Below are positions 24,082 through 34,655 of a stretch of DNA of 64,000 nucleotides, in pieces (within the stretch, counting starts at the first letter, position 1; every line of letters starts with the position of its first letter). Source of the stretch: Neospora caninum Liverpool (Eukaryota > Apicomplexa > Conoidasida > Eucoccidiorida > Sarcocystidae). A program made the position numbers and the translations under genes. The DNA lies in the NCBI RefSeq assembly GCF_000208865.1, contig NC_018398.1, positions 4,420,812-4,484,811 of the forward strand, written 5' to 3'. The notes below the pieces were generated by a model. That model saw nothing but the letters and a program-made list of their open reading frames with translations. It ran no database searches and was not told the origin of the DNA.

Positions 24082-27000
24082 TTAACTCGCAAAGTAGTCG
24101 TAGCGAGTTTGGCGATTGATCCGCTCTTGGAGACCCGCAATTCGCGTGTATATGCTGTCGACCTTTGTGCGCGCTAACAAATACTCGAAGGCGTCCTAGA
24201 GACAAGCACATTGACGGCCTGACAACCGCGTTTATTTAACATTTGGTCCATAGCGCCAGTGCTTTGCTGTGGACGCTCGTCCAGTGTACATGGGCAACGG
24301 GGAGGAAAGACAGAAAACGGGTTCTCCAGATCTTCAGCGAAGAGCGCGAGGCTACGCTGGAAAACGTCGCGTCCCTGGACCCGAATCTTCTACCGATACA
24401 GAAGATTGCCGAGGCCACCGAGACGTACCCTTGCAGGAATCACCATATTAGGACGCTGGACGAGAATGGCTAACAGGGAGTGTACCAGAGCAAAGACACG
24501 AGCCGAATGCCGCTTACGTGGATGCCTGCTGCCTTCATGTCGAAGCAATTCGGCTTAAAGTCGGATAAGACCTGAACCGCGCAAGACAGAAACAGAATGC
24601 TGTCGCTCAATTTGCCAAAGGACAACACATTCCTACCAAACTGCACACACACATCATATATATATATATATATATATATATGCATTTTTGCCTGTGGAGA
24701 TGAAACATAAAGCAGACTCTGTTCATTAACATGTTCGAGCTCATGTTGTTCTCCATACATAAACCCACATGCAACTCCACAGAAGCGCACGTAGATGAAT
24801 GCATGCACATCGTTGTCTACCTCGGATGCATCCGCGATTTCTCCTGTTTCTGCAAGCGAAAAGGTGCTGCCGTTCACTTTCCGTGCACAAGACGAGCCTG
24901 CCTGCGTCTGTGGCATCGTGAAGAGCAGGCGACTCCGTGTCGGAACCGAAGCATGAAAACCCCGCGTCGATTACCTGAAGAAGAACCAGGACGGTCGCTG
25001 AGTAGTCGACATAGCTTCCAGATTCTCTCAGTTCAGTTACGAGCGTCTGAATGCAGTGCTTTCCGACCCGTTGCTGAACATGCCAACGTCCTTGCGACAG
25101 CTGTTTGAGCCCGAAAACCACCTGGAAAGATGGACAGAAGGAAAGCCCAGCACGCAGAAAACCACTGTCCAAGTCGCTGTCCAACCTCCGGGGCACTTGC
25201 GCGACGAGAAATCGAAAGTCTCAACTCGAAAGGACACGCGAAACGCGAGTCTCGACACGAAAATTCGACATCAACGTCTGCACCGGCACATATTCGTATA
25301 GCTGTACATGCGCATATACACATACACCCACACATACATGTATTCATGTAGACGCTTGCAGTTCCATACATATATATATATATATATATATATACGTATA
25401 TATACAAATACGTAAAGAAGTCTTTGTACGTAGGTACGTTTCCGCTGTACAGAACGACTGCGGGCATAAGAGAATTCGCTTTCCAGGCGAAGTGGAAGAG
25501 AGATTCGACCCTTGACAAAGGCAGTCGTTTACCCACGGTGTTGCGTTCCTACCTTGGACCTGAATTCGATTGTGGTATCTGCGGCGTGAAACATGTAGAG
25601 GAGACAGTCGAGCACGGGGTAGCTGCACAGACACCGCGAAGCACACATCTTCGGAGATCCCATGCAGCGCACAGAAACCTCTCGGCATTTCACCCGCGCT
25701 TTCAAGGACAGCAGCCTCAGGGACGTGGTGGAGTTTGCATCTCGACACGCCCGCGAGCGGCGTCTTTGGAGTCTGTTTGTGTCTCAAATTCGAGTTTTTT
25801 CTGATCTCAGATCGAGGAAGGGGCCAGAGCAGGAACGCTCGCGCGAGAGTGTCGAGCGGTCCAGCTCAACTGTGGAAACAAAAACTCGGTTGTCCGTTCC
25901 GCCGAACTGGAGTCAAAAACTCAGTATCCCAGGCACTCTGAGGGGTCCGTTTACTCGCTCAGGCTGTGCCTGGATCACTCTCCCGACCCTCGGACGCACT
26001 TGTCTACCATGTCCTGAGACACCTTCGGTTCGTTGGCAAGCTGGCCGAGCAGCCCCGCGACGCAGGCCAAGAGTTTCTGTTTGTGGAAGTACAGACTGGA
26101 GTACTGCGCCTGCACGGCAAAAAGAGAAGCGACACTCGTCGGCGCAAGGTGTGCACGCAGCCGGAACTGAGACATGGTAGAAGTAGGTCTGGGCGGGCAA
26201 GGAGGGAGCGGAAGAAGCGTCTTTCTCCACGGACTCAAGAGACGCGGTTCAGTCGACGGAACCACGAGGAAAGAAAGCCGCAAAGGGAGCGCACGACCAC
26301 TAGCGGAGAGAGAAGAAGAGATCCAGGAAGAGAAGAGATCGAGAATGCGGCGAATCCGAACAATCCGGCAAAGGGTATTGCACGTGCCAAGGCACAGAAC
26401 ACGCGTTTTAAAATGAGAAATATGCCGCAACTGACGAACGAGGGAGACTCCTTTTTATCGTCTGGTTACCAGTCGGCGGTTTTTCTGCAGCTCATAACTG
26501 GAGCCTTTTTCAGTATCCTAGGCACGACAACGTCTCTGTTCTTTCGATTTCAGTGTCGCGCTCGGCCTCGTGGTTCCATGCAGCAGACATATTATTCGAA
26601 TGCATACGGTTCGTGGCGCTGCGGCATCCAGAGGAAAACGAGGGGACTGAGGAGGAGTCACGCACTGCTCTGTAGGCTTACCATGAGAAGGTCGAGGAGA
26701 AGATTGAACGCTCCGGAGGAAATGAACGCCTGGCGATGGGCACCTGTCTTGGTCAGATTCACGGAGAGCTGGACGCAAGGCAGCATGAGACTATCTTCCT
26801 GAAAAAACGCGAAAAGAGAACCAGAGACTTTCCACAGATAAGCCTACATACGCATACACAAAGTGGACATTTACCAAAACATGCATACACAAGAGATTAC
26901 ATACATGCCTAAACGTCTGCATATTTTTGCGCGAGGGCAGAGTCCATCTCCAGAGACAGAGGATCTGCACACTCGCATATGTTTCCGGTTGCTCGTGAGA

Positions 27001-30000
27001 AGGGATCTTCTGGGTATAGAGACTACGCGATGCAGACACAGGCTCCGCATGTACAGTGCAGAAATACACTGTTGGGTTTTGATGTAAACGGAAAAACATC
27101 GTTGAGACTTCACAGGCATGCCCCACGGTTTGGTCTACATTACCAACAGCTGATACATACACACGCACATTCATGTACACACACGTGCATATATATACTT
27201 CTATTTGGATATATAGATACGCAGGTGGGAATATATACGGCATGTCTGTGGCGCGTAAGGCGTAGTTCGAGGTTAGCCGTCACCCGAAAGGCGATAAGAA
27301 TGATGTGAATGCATGCAAAGAAGGGTAGGGTGTCTCTGCAGAGAGGGAAGAACGGGACACTTGCACACAGTCAGCCAGGGGGTCGGATGCGCCGATTTTT
27401 TAAACGTGTGTTTTCTTGCAAGCTGCATGCGCCTTCACTCACCTTCGTCTTCAAGACGAAGACAATCGCGTGGTAGACATCTGTCTCCAAGAGGATTTCC
27501 TTGACGCGGGCGTCTCCGGCGCTCAAGTTGACCAGTGCAGAGAGAGCGAGGTTTAACAGAGGCACCGTGCTCCTCTGGGTGGCGACGAGCAAAGACAGGC
27601 AGAGACGCGACAGGCAAACAGCGGGGAAATGGCGACCGTGGGGAGCGGAACGAGAAGGACGGGGGAGCGGGAAGACACAGCGTGATAGCGAGGGAGAGGA
27701 AGTCAGGAAGAGGAAGAGACGTGCAGAGGAAGAGACGTGGAGAGGAAGAGACGGGAAGAGAGGGAGATGAACGCCGAAACCAAGGACAGAAGGGTGCCTT
27801 CAGAAGATAGGCGAGAGACGAAGAAGACGGGTCGGGAGAGAGAGAACAGTTTTGAGTCGCTGTGTGTCTCCTGTGCGATTTCCTGTGTTAGTTGACCCCT
27901 TGGCAGTTTGCCTACTGCTGAGATGTTGGCCTTGTTTCGCAGAACATTGACAAGAGCCGGAACGACGGTGTAGAGTGCCTCGCTGCTTTGTTTCTCTCTC
28001 CTGTCGCCCGAGGCCTTGAGGATTTGCCTACAGAGCGCCGTCTTCAAACCCAGCGACGTTGCACCGAGAAGGAGAACTCGAAGGAGATCGAGGTACGCAG
28101 CTTCTTCTCTGGACACGCGCAGGAATGGAGAGGAGAGGCGCACGAGGTAGAAAAGACAGAGACCGGAGGAGGAGAAGCCGCCCCACATCGAAGAAAAGGA
28201 GAGCCGCGTGCTTGCACAGCGCCGCTGCAGATGTCGAACGAGGAACCTTCCCACCGACGGCCGCGCTCTGTCGCTGCAGGGACGCGCAGGCGACTTTCCA
28301 AAAAAACGGAAAACAAACCAAGTCCAGAGGCGGCGAAGGTAGATGAAGCGATCGTAACGGCGTGAGAGAAGACTGAGGCGAGAAGACGGAAAGACGAAAA
28401 GTGCATTCAGCTAGGAAGTCCAGAAGACAGGGCTGAGAAGGCCCCGTAGCTTACCCTTTTGAGAAGAGCTTCGCCATGAATCCGCACTCCACCAGAGGCT
28501 GCATGCAAACCCACAGAGGAGGAAAGGGCGTGTGACTGAAGAGAGGAAGGCGGACGAAGAATCGGAAACCCCACAAACGGTGATAAGAGAGACGGCCTCA
28601 CCACAAAGACGCGGTCGTTGAAGATGTAGTCCCTTTTTTTCAGAGTCGTCTTGGCGTGTCGGAGACTCTCTGCGCTCCAGCGAAGAATCATGTTCTTTGG
28701 CCGTAGGTGCAGAATGAAGGCGAAGATCTCTCGAAGTTTCTGAAAAAGCGCACTCGCGAAAGCAAGGAAGTGGCCAAAGCAAGCGACCGGTCGAGACACG
28801 CGTGGCGACAGAACTCAGCGCGTCTGAACCAGCCGAAAACAAGCTCGGAGAGGTGCTTAAAAAGAAAAATCAGACGCACGGACGGCGAAAAAAGAGCCTT
28901 GCACGAGCAGAGAAACCGAAGCGACCACGGACCAACCGCATATCCACAAACAGACACGGACACGCAGATCAAAATCGACAAGAATGCATACGCGTCTACA
29001 AACATGAAAGGAGTCCTGCATATGCGAGTCCAGGAAGGAAGAAGCACAGCTCGACCCTTTGCTGCCTATCACCGTGTACACGCATGCATAAACCAGTACA
29101 CATACATAAATATATATATATATATATATGTTTATACATATGTATATACATACGTCGAAACGCATGTGGATGTATGTAGACAGAAAGATAGACACAAAAA
29201 AACCTATACACAGCAACGGTTGGACGAAATCACGCAAGTGAAAACGTAACTCTACACACGCACACAATTGCCCAGGAAGGTATACACAAGCGCACGTTTC
29301 TCGCCATGCGCATGCGACTTTCGGTCTTCTGGCCGAGAGACAGGCTGTGAGAACAGCCGGTGGCAAAGAGACACTGGTTACCCGGTCCGCCGCTTGAGAA
29401 ACAAGACCGATCGCTTCACTGAGGTCAGCAAGACAGAACTTGTAGCCGAGGACGCCTTCGTCGATGCAGTAGGCGAGGTACTGGCTGACGCGCATGCTCC
29501 ATCTATGGTAGGCAATAATTTCTTGGGGCTCCAAATCCGAATCGAGGAGAGCTGCCTCCTCTTCGTCCTCGTTCATCTCTCTGTCTCCCACCTCGCTAAC
29601 TGTGTCCTCAGGCGCTCCGGCCTTCCTCGGACCGCTCGCCTCTTTGCGGGCGTTTCGCACAGCCAAAATCGCCCCGCTGATCTTCGAGTCAATCACGGGA
29701 TCTAATCCTGAAGTGCACGCAACAGACGCGCATGCAGAGGCACGAAAAGGACGCGCATGCAGACGAAGGAGCTCTCACCCGAAAAGTCGTGGAAAGGCAT
29801 GCAAGTGCGACACAAAACGCCGGGAGACGCACAGCGTCTCGCTAGAGGCGCACTCGAGGTTCTGGTCTCGAAATACGCCGAGTTGGCCATGGAAAGCTAT
29901 CAGACGCCCGCAGGCGAGTCAAACGCTTCGGGCCTATGTTTTGAATTCCAGTGACAAGGAACGTCTGCTTTTTGCATGAAAAAAAGAGGCAAACGGACCT

Positions 30001-33000
30001 CGTGAGAATCCAAGGACAGCTATCGTGAGGGTGTTTGAAGCAACGAGAGAGACGGGCCGGTCGCCACCACGGCGCTTTTGTGTCGCCTTCGCTCGGTGCC
30101 AAACCTTGAAGAGAGTAGATGCATCGGAAACGGTTTCCCCCAGTTTTGCCACCGTGATTCTCTTTCCTTTCAAATCTGTTTCCGCGTCTCCTCATGGATG
30201 GGTCTCTTTGTCCTGTTCGTCTCGCCTTCTCTGTTCGTTTCTTGTTTTCCTATTTCTCTCTTCTTTTGCCCGGTGCCTTCCGTTTTTTTCGTTTCTTCGT
30301 CGCCCTCACCTTCGCCTTGCCTGATGAGTTCGTGCGCAACGGTCATCGGATCTTCGACAACCTCCACGTGCTCACCAACGAGGTCCAGCAACTCTGGCAC
30401 CAACAGAGGAGAAACGGGTTCCTCAAAAAATGAGGCAAAAGACAGACTACACGCGCGCGACGCAGCTGTGTTCACACGCGCAGGCGCTTTCGACAGCCCT
30501 ATCGTGCATTCCACAAGAGCCCTCTATATGCACAGATGAATACAGCTACTAGGCATATCATACATGCACACAAAAATGAATATTTCTGTCTACGTCTACA
30601 AATGTGCACCTCCCAGACATCGATGTCTACATATATATATATATATATATAGATATGCATATACAGACATAAATAGATAGATGAAGTGCGTGCACGTATA
30701 TTCACATTCCTTCTTAGGAATAAAAATGCATGCAAATTGAATGCGTACATTTTCCGGGAATGGCCATTTGGGCGAGACTGACCTGCATCGGCGAGGACGC
30801 CTTCTTTGTAGAGGAGCGCGAGAATGGATTTCAAAAACATTCGCGCGTGGGCAATCCACTTGGGCTACAGCAGCGGCAAGTCACAGAGAGGAACGTTTTT
30901 GTGGAAAGAAACAAGAAGACAGCGAAGCGAAAAACCGAACCCCTCCCACACACAAGCGCGAGCATGTGCTGTACAGGCCTCGTTGAGAGGCGCCGTTACT
31001 CAAGGAGCTGACACAACCAAACACAGACACACAGAGAGGAGAAATAGATACAGAGCTATCGATAGATATAGATATAGATACAGATCGATATAGATAGATA
31101 TAGATCGATAGATGTAGATAGATATAGATCGATAGATATAGAGAGTTAGATCATGGCTGTGTGACGGAGCGATGGTTCCGAGGGCAGTGGCGTTTTTGCG
31201 ATTTGTACATGCAGCGTACATGCATTTTGAGGTGGAGGGCGAACCACTGGTACTGCTCAGGTTGGTAGATGAGAGCATCTAATTTCGCTTGGAGGATTTC
31301 GCGCAGCCAAGAGTGCGTTTGCGCGATGGGAGCGAGCGAGTCTGCAGCGAATTCTGCCTCCTTCAAAAAGTCGAGGTCGCGCACGTTGTACGCTGAAGGC
31401 GCAGAGGCAGAGAAGAAAAATGTGAAGGAAGGCAGTGAGGAGACGGCCGACACAAAGACGGAAGAAAAGGGGTAGAGCGATCCATGAAACGGCAGACGAA
31501 AGGAGATAAGAGAGAGAAGAGAAGATGACAGAGAAAAAGAGAGAACAGTGAGAAAGAGAGAGAGAAGAGTACGAACAAGAGAGGAAAGAGAAAAAGAGAC
31601 AAGAGAGAAAGAGACAGAGAAAGAGATAAGAGAGAAAGAGACAAGAGACGAAGGGGGAAACGGAATCATGCGCAAGACATCGTGACGTACCCTTTTGATC
31701 TTCGTAGCTGATTCTAAAGAGGATGGTCATATCTTGAGACAAGTCCATCATTGGAGGGAAGTCTGCGCACGCGTGTTTCAACAGATCAAGACGATGCACG
31801 AAAAAAAACCAGGTTCACCTTCCTGCACGACAGACGGTGCATGCCCGCGGTTTTCTGTGCATGCAGCGATTGCTGAGGCGAATGAGGTCCAGGCGCTCTT
31901 CGTCCTGCCTCTCGGAGCACGCCAGAGGGCGGCAAAAGAACCACCTCTCGAAGCACAGGTAAGCGCAGATCTCGGAAAAGCGGAGACAAAGAACAGGACG
32001 CGAAGCAGCGAGCGACAGAGGAAGAAGAGGCTACGCAAGAACGGAAAGAAGAGAGCAAGCTAGAAAAAGAGAAACAGCAGAAGCGAAACAAAACGGGCCA
32101 CAGAGAAGAGAGAGAAAGTAGAGACAGGAGAGAAAGTAGAGACAAAAGAGAAAAGAGAAAAGGGGGAGACATGAGAGAAAAGAGGGAAAGGAGAGACAGG
32201 AGTGAAAGGAGAGACAGGAGAGAAAGGAGAGACATGTAGGGTGCATCTGGATGGTAAATGAAGAGGGACGGGGAAAAACGGGGACGACGATCGCGGACAA
32301 GAGAGGAAAGAGAAGACTGTGGAAGCAGTCTTCTCTTTCCCCTCCCTGAAGACGCTTCACCGTCGGGGGGAGGCCTCACAGCTGCGTCGGAGAATGATGC
32401 AGACGATCGTGTGCGTTTCCGTCCTGACCCAGAGCTGCGCAAGACCAACCGCGAAGCAAAGAGACACGTGTGTGAGGCGCATTTTACGCGGAGAAGAACA
32501 GCGAGCGAAGCGGAGCGAATACACCCCATTATAGGCAGCTAGCACGTCCAAGGCCAGTGCGAGACGCAAGCAAAAAGTAGGGTCAAAATTGAGGAAAAGA
32601 AACGCTTCTTCCACCATCGAGACGGCACTGCGCAAACACCTCCGGACCTTGGAGGCAACGACAAGTGGATGCGTTGCTCCCTTTGCCTTTCTTCTCTCTT
32701 GTTCTTTCTTCCTTCCTCTGTTCTTCCATCCTCTGCTCTTCCTTCCTGTGTTCTTCCACCCTCTGCTCTTCGTTCCTCTGTTCTTCCACCCTCTGTTCTT
32801 CCTTCCTCTGTTCTTCCACCCTCTGCTCTTTCTTCCTCTGTTCTTCCTCCACCGGTTCCCTTTTTGCGGTCTTCTCTGGATCTTACTTGCCAGCCTGACC
32901 AGGATGCAGGGTCGTCGCACAGATTCATTTTCTTGATGTACGGCTGAGACCGCAAGAGCTGCGTTTGGAAGTCGCTTTCGAGGAGCGCTTTCTTCCAGGA

Positions 33001-34655
33001 CACAGCCACGTGGCGAATGTTGTCTCTGCCGAGCTGCTCTAGGCACTGCACGTTGATGGGCGGCTCGAAGGAGACGGAAACTTCCACTCCGCGGCCGTCC
33101 AGATACGTCCCCGTCTGCAGCGTCTCTGCGCCGCCCGACCGGTCTTCGAATTCGCGGTGCAAAAAGAAACTGTAGCTGTCATACTGTACCTGAACGCGGA
33201 CGCATGCAGCCCCAGCACTCAGACTCTCGATACGTGTGCGAGCATGCAAGAAAAACGCAACAAAACGCACATAGAGGTATCCACGTATCTTGTACACTCA
33301 TAGATCGAAAGAGGTTTATAACAGTATCCACATATATATATATATATATATAGAGAGTGTAGAAGAAAGCGAAGCGAGCGCAGGGGTCAAGGCTCCTGGA
33401 CCCACGGAAAGACACATCAGCGGTCTCTGGCGAGCTGCCTTGACACGACACTTCACACACTTGTGGAAATAAAAATTTGACTCGGGTGGCATCAGCGAGG
33501 CTGCCGCAGCAAATGTCTCTGGGCGGTTCGCCTTGCATTCGTCCACGTATGTATGCCTTTGTCCTCAGACGCGGGAAAGAGACGCGTGCACAGAATTCGT
33601 CGCAGGTCTATCCACATCCACGCGAAGCAACGTATCTTTGCCTCCACATGCAGATACACGACTCTACGGAATATCCATATCATGTAAGTACGAGCATGTA
33701 GATACCTCTGTGTGTGGAGCGTTTCGGACTGCCTGACCTGTTGGGTGTTGATGAACGGGCGTACAGCCGGGAATTGGTTTTTTTGTTCTTCGTCAGACAT
33801 TTTCCCGAGGTATTTCGGGAAGACGCCGAGTCGGCCTTTGCGCAGCATGAAGTCGGCAGACCAGGCGACTTCTAGCCACTGGAGAAGGAGCGCCTTGTTG
33901 ATGGTGGTGATCGTGAGGGGTTCGGCGGCGTTCCAGACTTTGTTTTGTTTTCGCGAAAGTTCGTCGGCGTCGAGGAGAAGGACTATGTCCATCTCGCTCG
34001 CTTCGTCGTCCACGACTTGCTTGATCATCCCGTAGAGAATCTCGCCGCCCGTCAGCACGCGCGTCCAGTCGCGTCTGACCAGGAAGAGCGCCTGGGCGCC
34101 GACGGCCAGGTAAAGTTTCTTCTGTCTCTCCATGTACGTCAGAAGCACCAAGTCGACATAGCGCACGCTACTCCCACACAGCGAGGAGAGCGCCAGCAAG
34201 ACTGCCTGGTCCGCCATGCTCAGAAACACAGAGACCAGGAAAGAGAGGGGGGGAGGAAAGAGAGACAGAGAGTGCGAAGCAGGAGAGAACGAGGGCGGAA
34301 GAGACGAACGTGAGAAACCCAGGACACAGCCACACCAGTTGAAAAGAAGAGAGGGGGAGAAACAGAAACACACGAGAGGGTCAGAAGGAGGGAGGCGGGA
34401 GAGAAGACGATCTGATCTTTCGAGAAGAGAATCCGGTGCCAGAGAGCCTGCGCGTCGTCCAGGAAGAGTGACGCGCGTGTCCGAGGCCCAGAGGTCGCGC
34501 TCGAAGGGAAAAGGGGGAAGAAGTCGAGTTCGATAATCTGAAAAGGAGAGCTAGAAGAACAACCTGGGCGGCGGCTTCAAAGCATCCACGAAGGACAAAA
34601 ACGAGACGATCTCACTTCCCAGGCGCCGCACGCCTAGGCAGACGCCGCGTAGCTC
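24082..34655 (-). CDS. Large conserved-looking protein with ARM-like repeats, at least 22 exons, 5' end unresolved
   Basis: Exons that chain in phase (high to low): 34537-34374, 34218-33738, 33189-32887, 32647-32525, 31970-about 31819, 31762-31691, 31392-31220, 30864-30783, 30465-30310, 30175-about 30068, 29707-29382, 28739-28602, 28498-28455, 28108-27916, 27574-27443, 26798-26682, 26109-25988, 25622-25553, 25121-24975, 24571-24518, 24455-24429, 24195-24082 (TAA). About 1,100 residues. The N-terminal third has beta-rich stretches (YLAVGAQALFLVRRDW; VEVSVSFEPPINVQCL) that could be a PH- or C2-like module. The later half has ARM/HEAT-like helices (PLLNLALSALVNLSAGD; AFISSGAFNLLLDLLM; LLACVAGLLGQLANE). 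I do not recognise the family. One more upstream exon is likely near 34655-34590 (contains LGSEIVSFLSF), but its acceptor and donor are unclear, and no start codon was placed. The join near 31770-31830 needs an intron of only about 55-75 bp and is uncertain. Confidence 0.72.
24656..24681. repeat. (TA)n microsatellite in an intron
   Basis: Short perfect TA run in the intron between the 25121-24975 and 24571-24518 exons. Confidence 0.9.
25369..25405. repeat. (TA)n microsatellite in an intron
   Basis: TA run in an intron of the ARM-like gene. Confidence 0.9.
25905..25936 (+). other. Weak copy of a cox1-like motif
   Basis: Shares AACTGGAG and TCAGTATCC-AGGCAC with the elements at 26496 and 42388, but with a two-base longer spacer and no open cox1-like frame. 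It may be a decayed mitochondrial insert or chance. Confidence 0.3.
26490..26550 (+). pseudogene. Short mitochondrial cox1-like nuclear insert (NUMT)
   Basis: Translated on the plus strand it reads ITGAFFSILGTTTSLFFRF, closely resembling the first membrane helix of coccidian cytochrome oxidase subunit I. It lies in an intron of a minus-strand gene, so it cannot be functional there. Nuclear inserts of mitochondrial DNA are known to be common in Toxoplasma. Confidence 0.5.
29106..29156. repeat. TA/TATATG microsatellite in an intron
   Basis: TA-rich run within an intron of the ARM-like gene. Confidence 0.9.
30629..30654. repeat. (TA)n microsatellite in an intron
   Basis: Short TA run in an intron of the ARM-like gene. 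Confidence 0.9.
31046..31143. repeat. GATA-type microsatellite in an intron
   Basis: About 100 bp of GATAGATATAGATC-like units, distinct from the TA arrays elsewhere in the window. Confidence 0.9.
31497..31665. repeat. Purine-only tract (GAGA/GAAAGAGA) in an intron
   Basis: An almost pure A/G plus strand over about 170 bp (pyrimidine on the transcribed RNA), made of AGAGAAAGAGA variants. Confidence 0.85.
32096..32240. repeat. Purine tract with GAGAGAAAGGAGAGACA units in an intron
   Basis: Imperfect 13-18 bp units over about 145 bp, in the intron before the 31970 exon. Confidence 0.85.
32711..32850. repeat. 30-bp tandem minisatellite in an intron
   Basis: About four to five imperfect copies of a 30-bp unit built on CTCTGTTCTTCCACCCTCTG then CTCTTCCTTC, with single-base variants between copies. 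Pyrimidine-rich on the plus strand. Confidence 0.85.
33331..33352. repeat. (TA)n microsatellite in an intron
   Basis: Short perfect TA run in the intron between the 34218-33738 and 33189-32887 exons. Confidence 0.9.
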
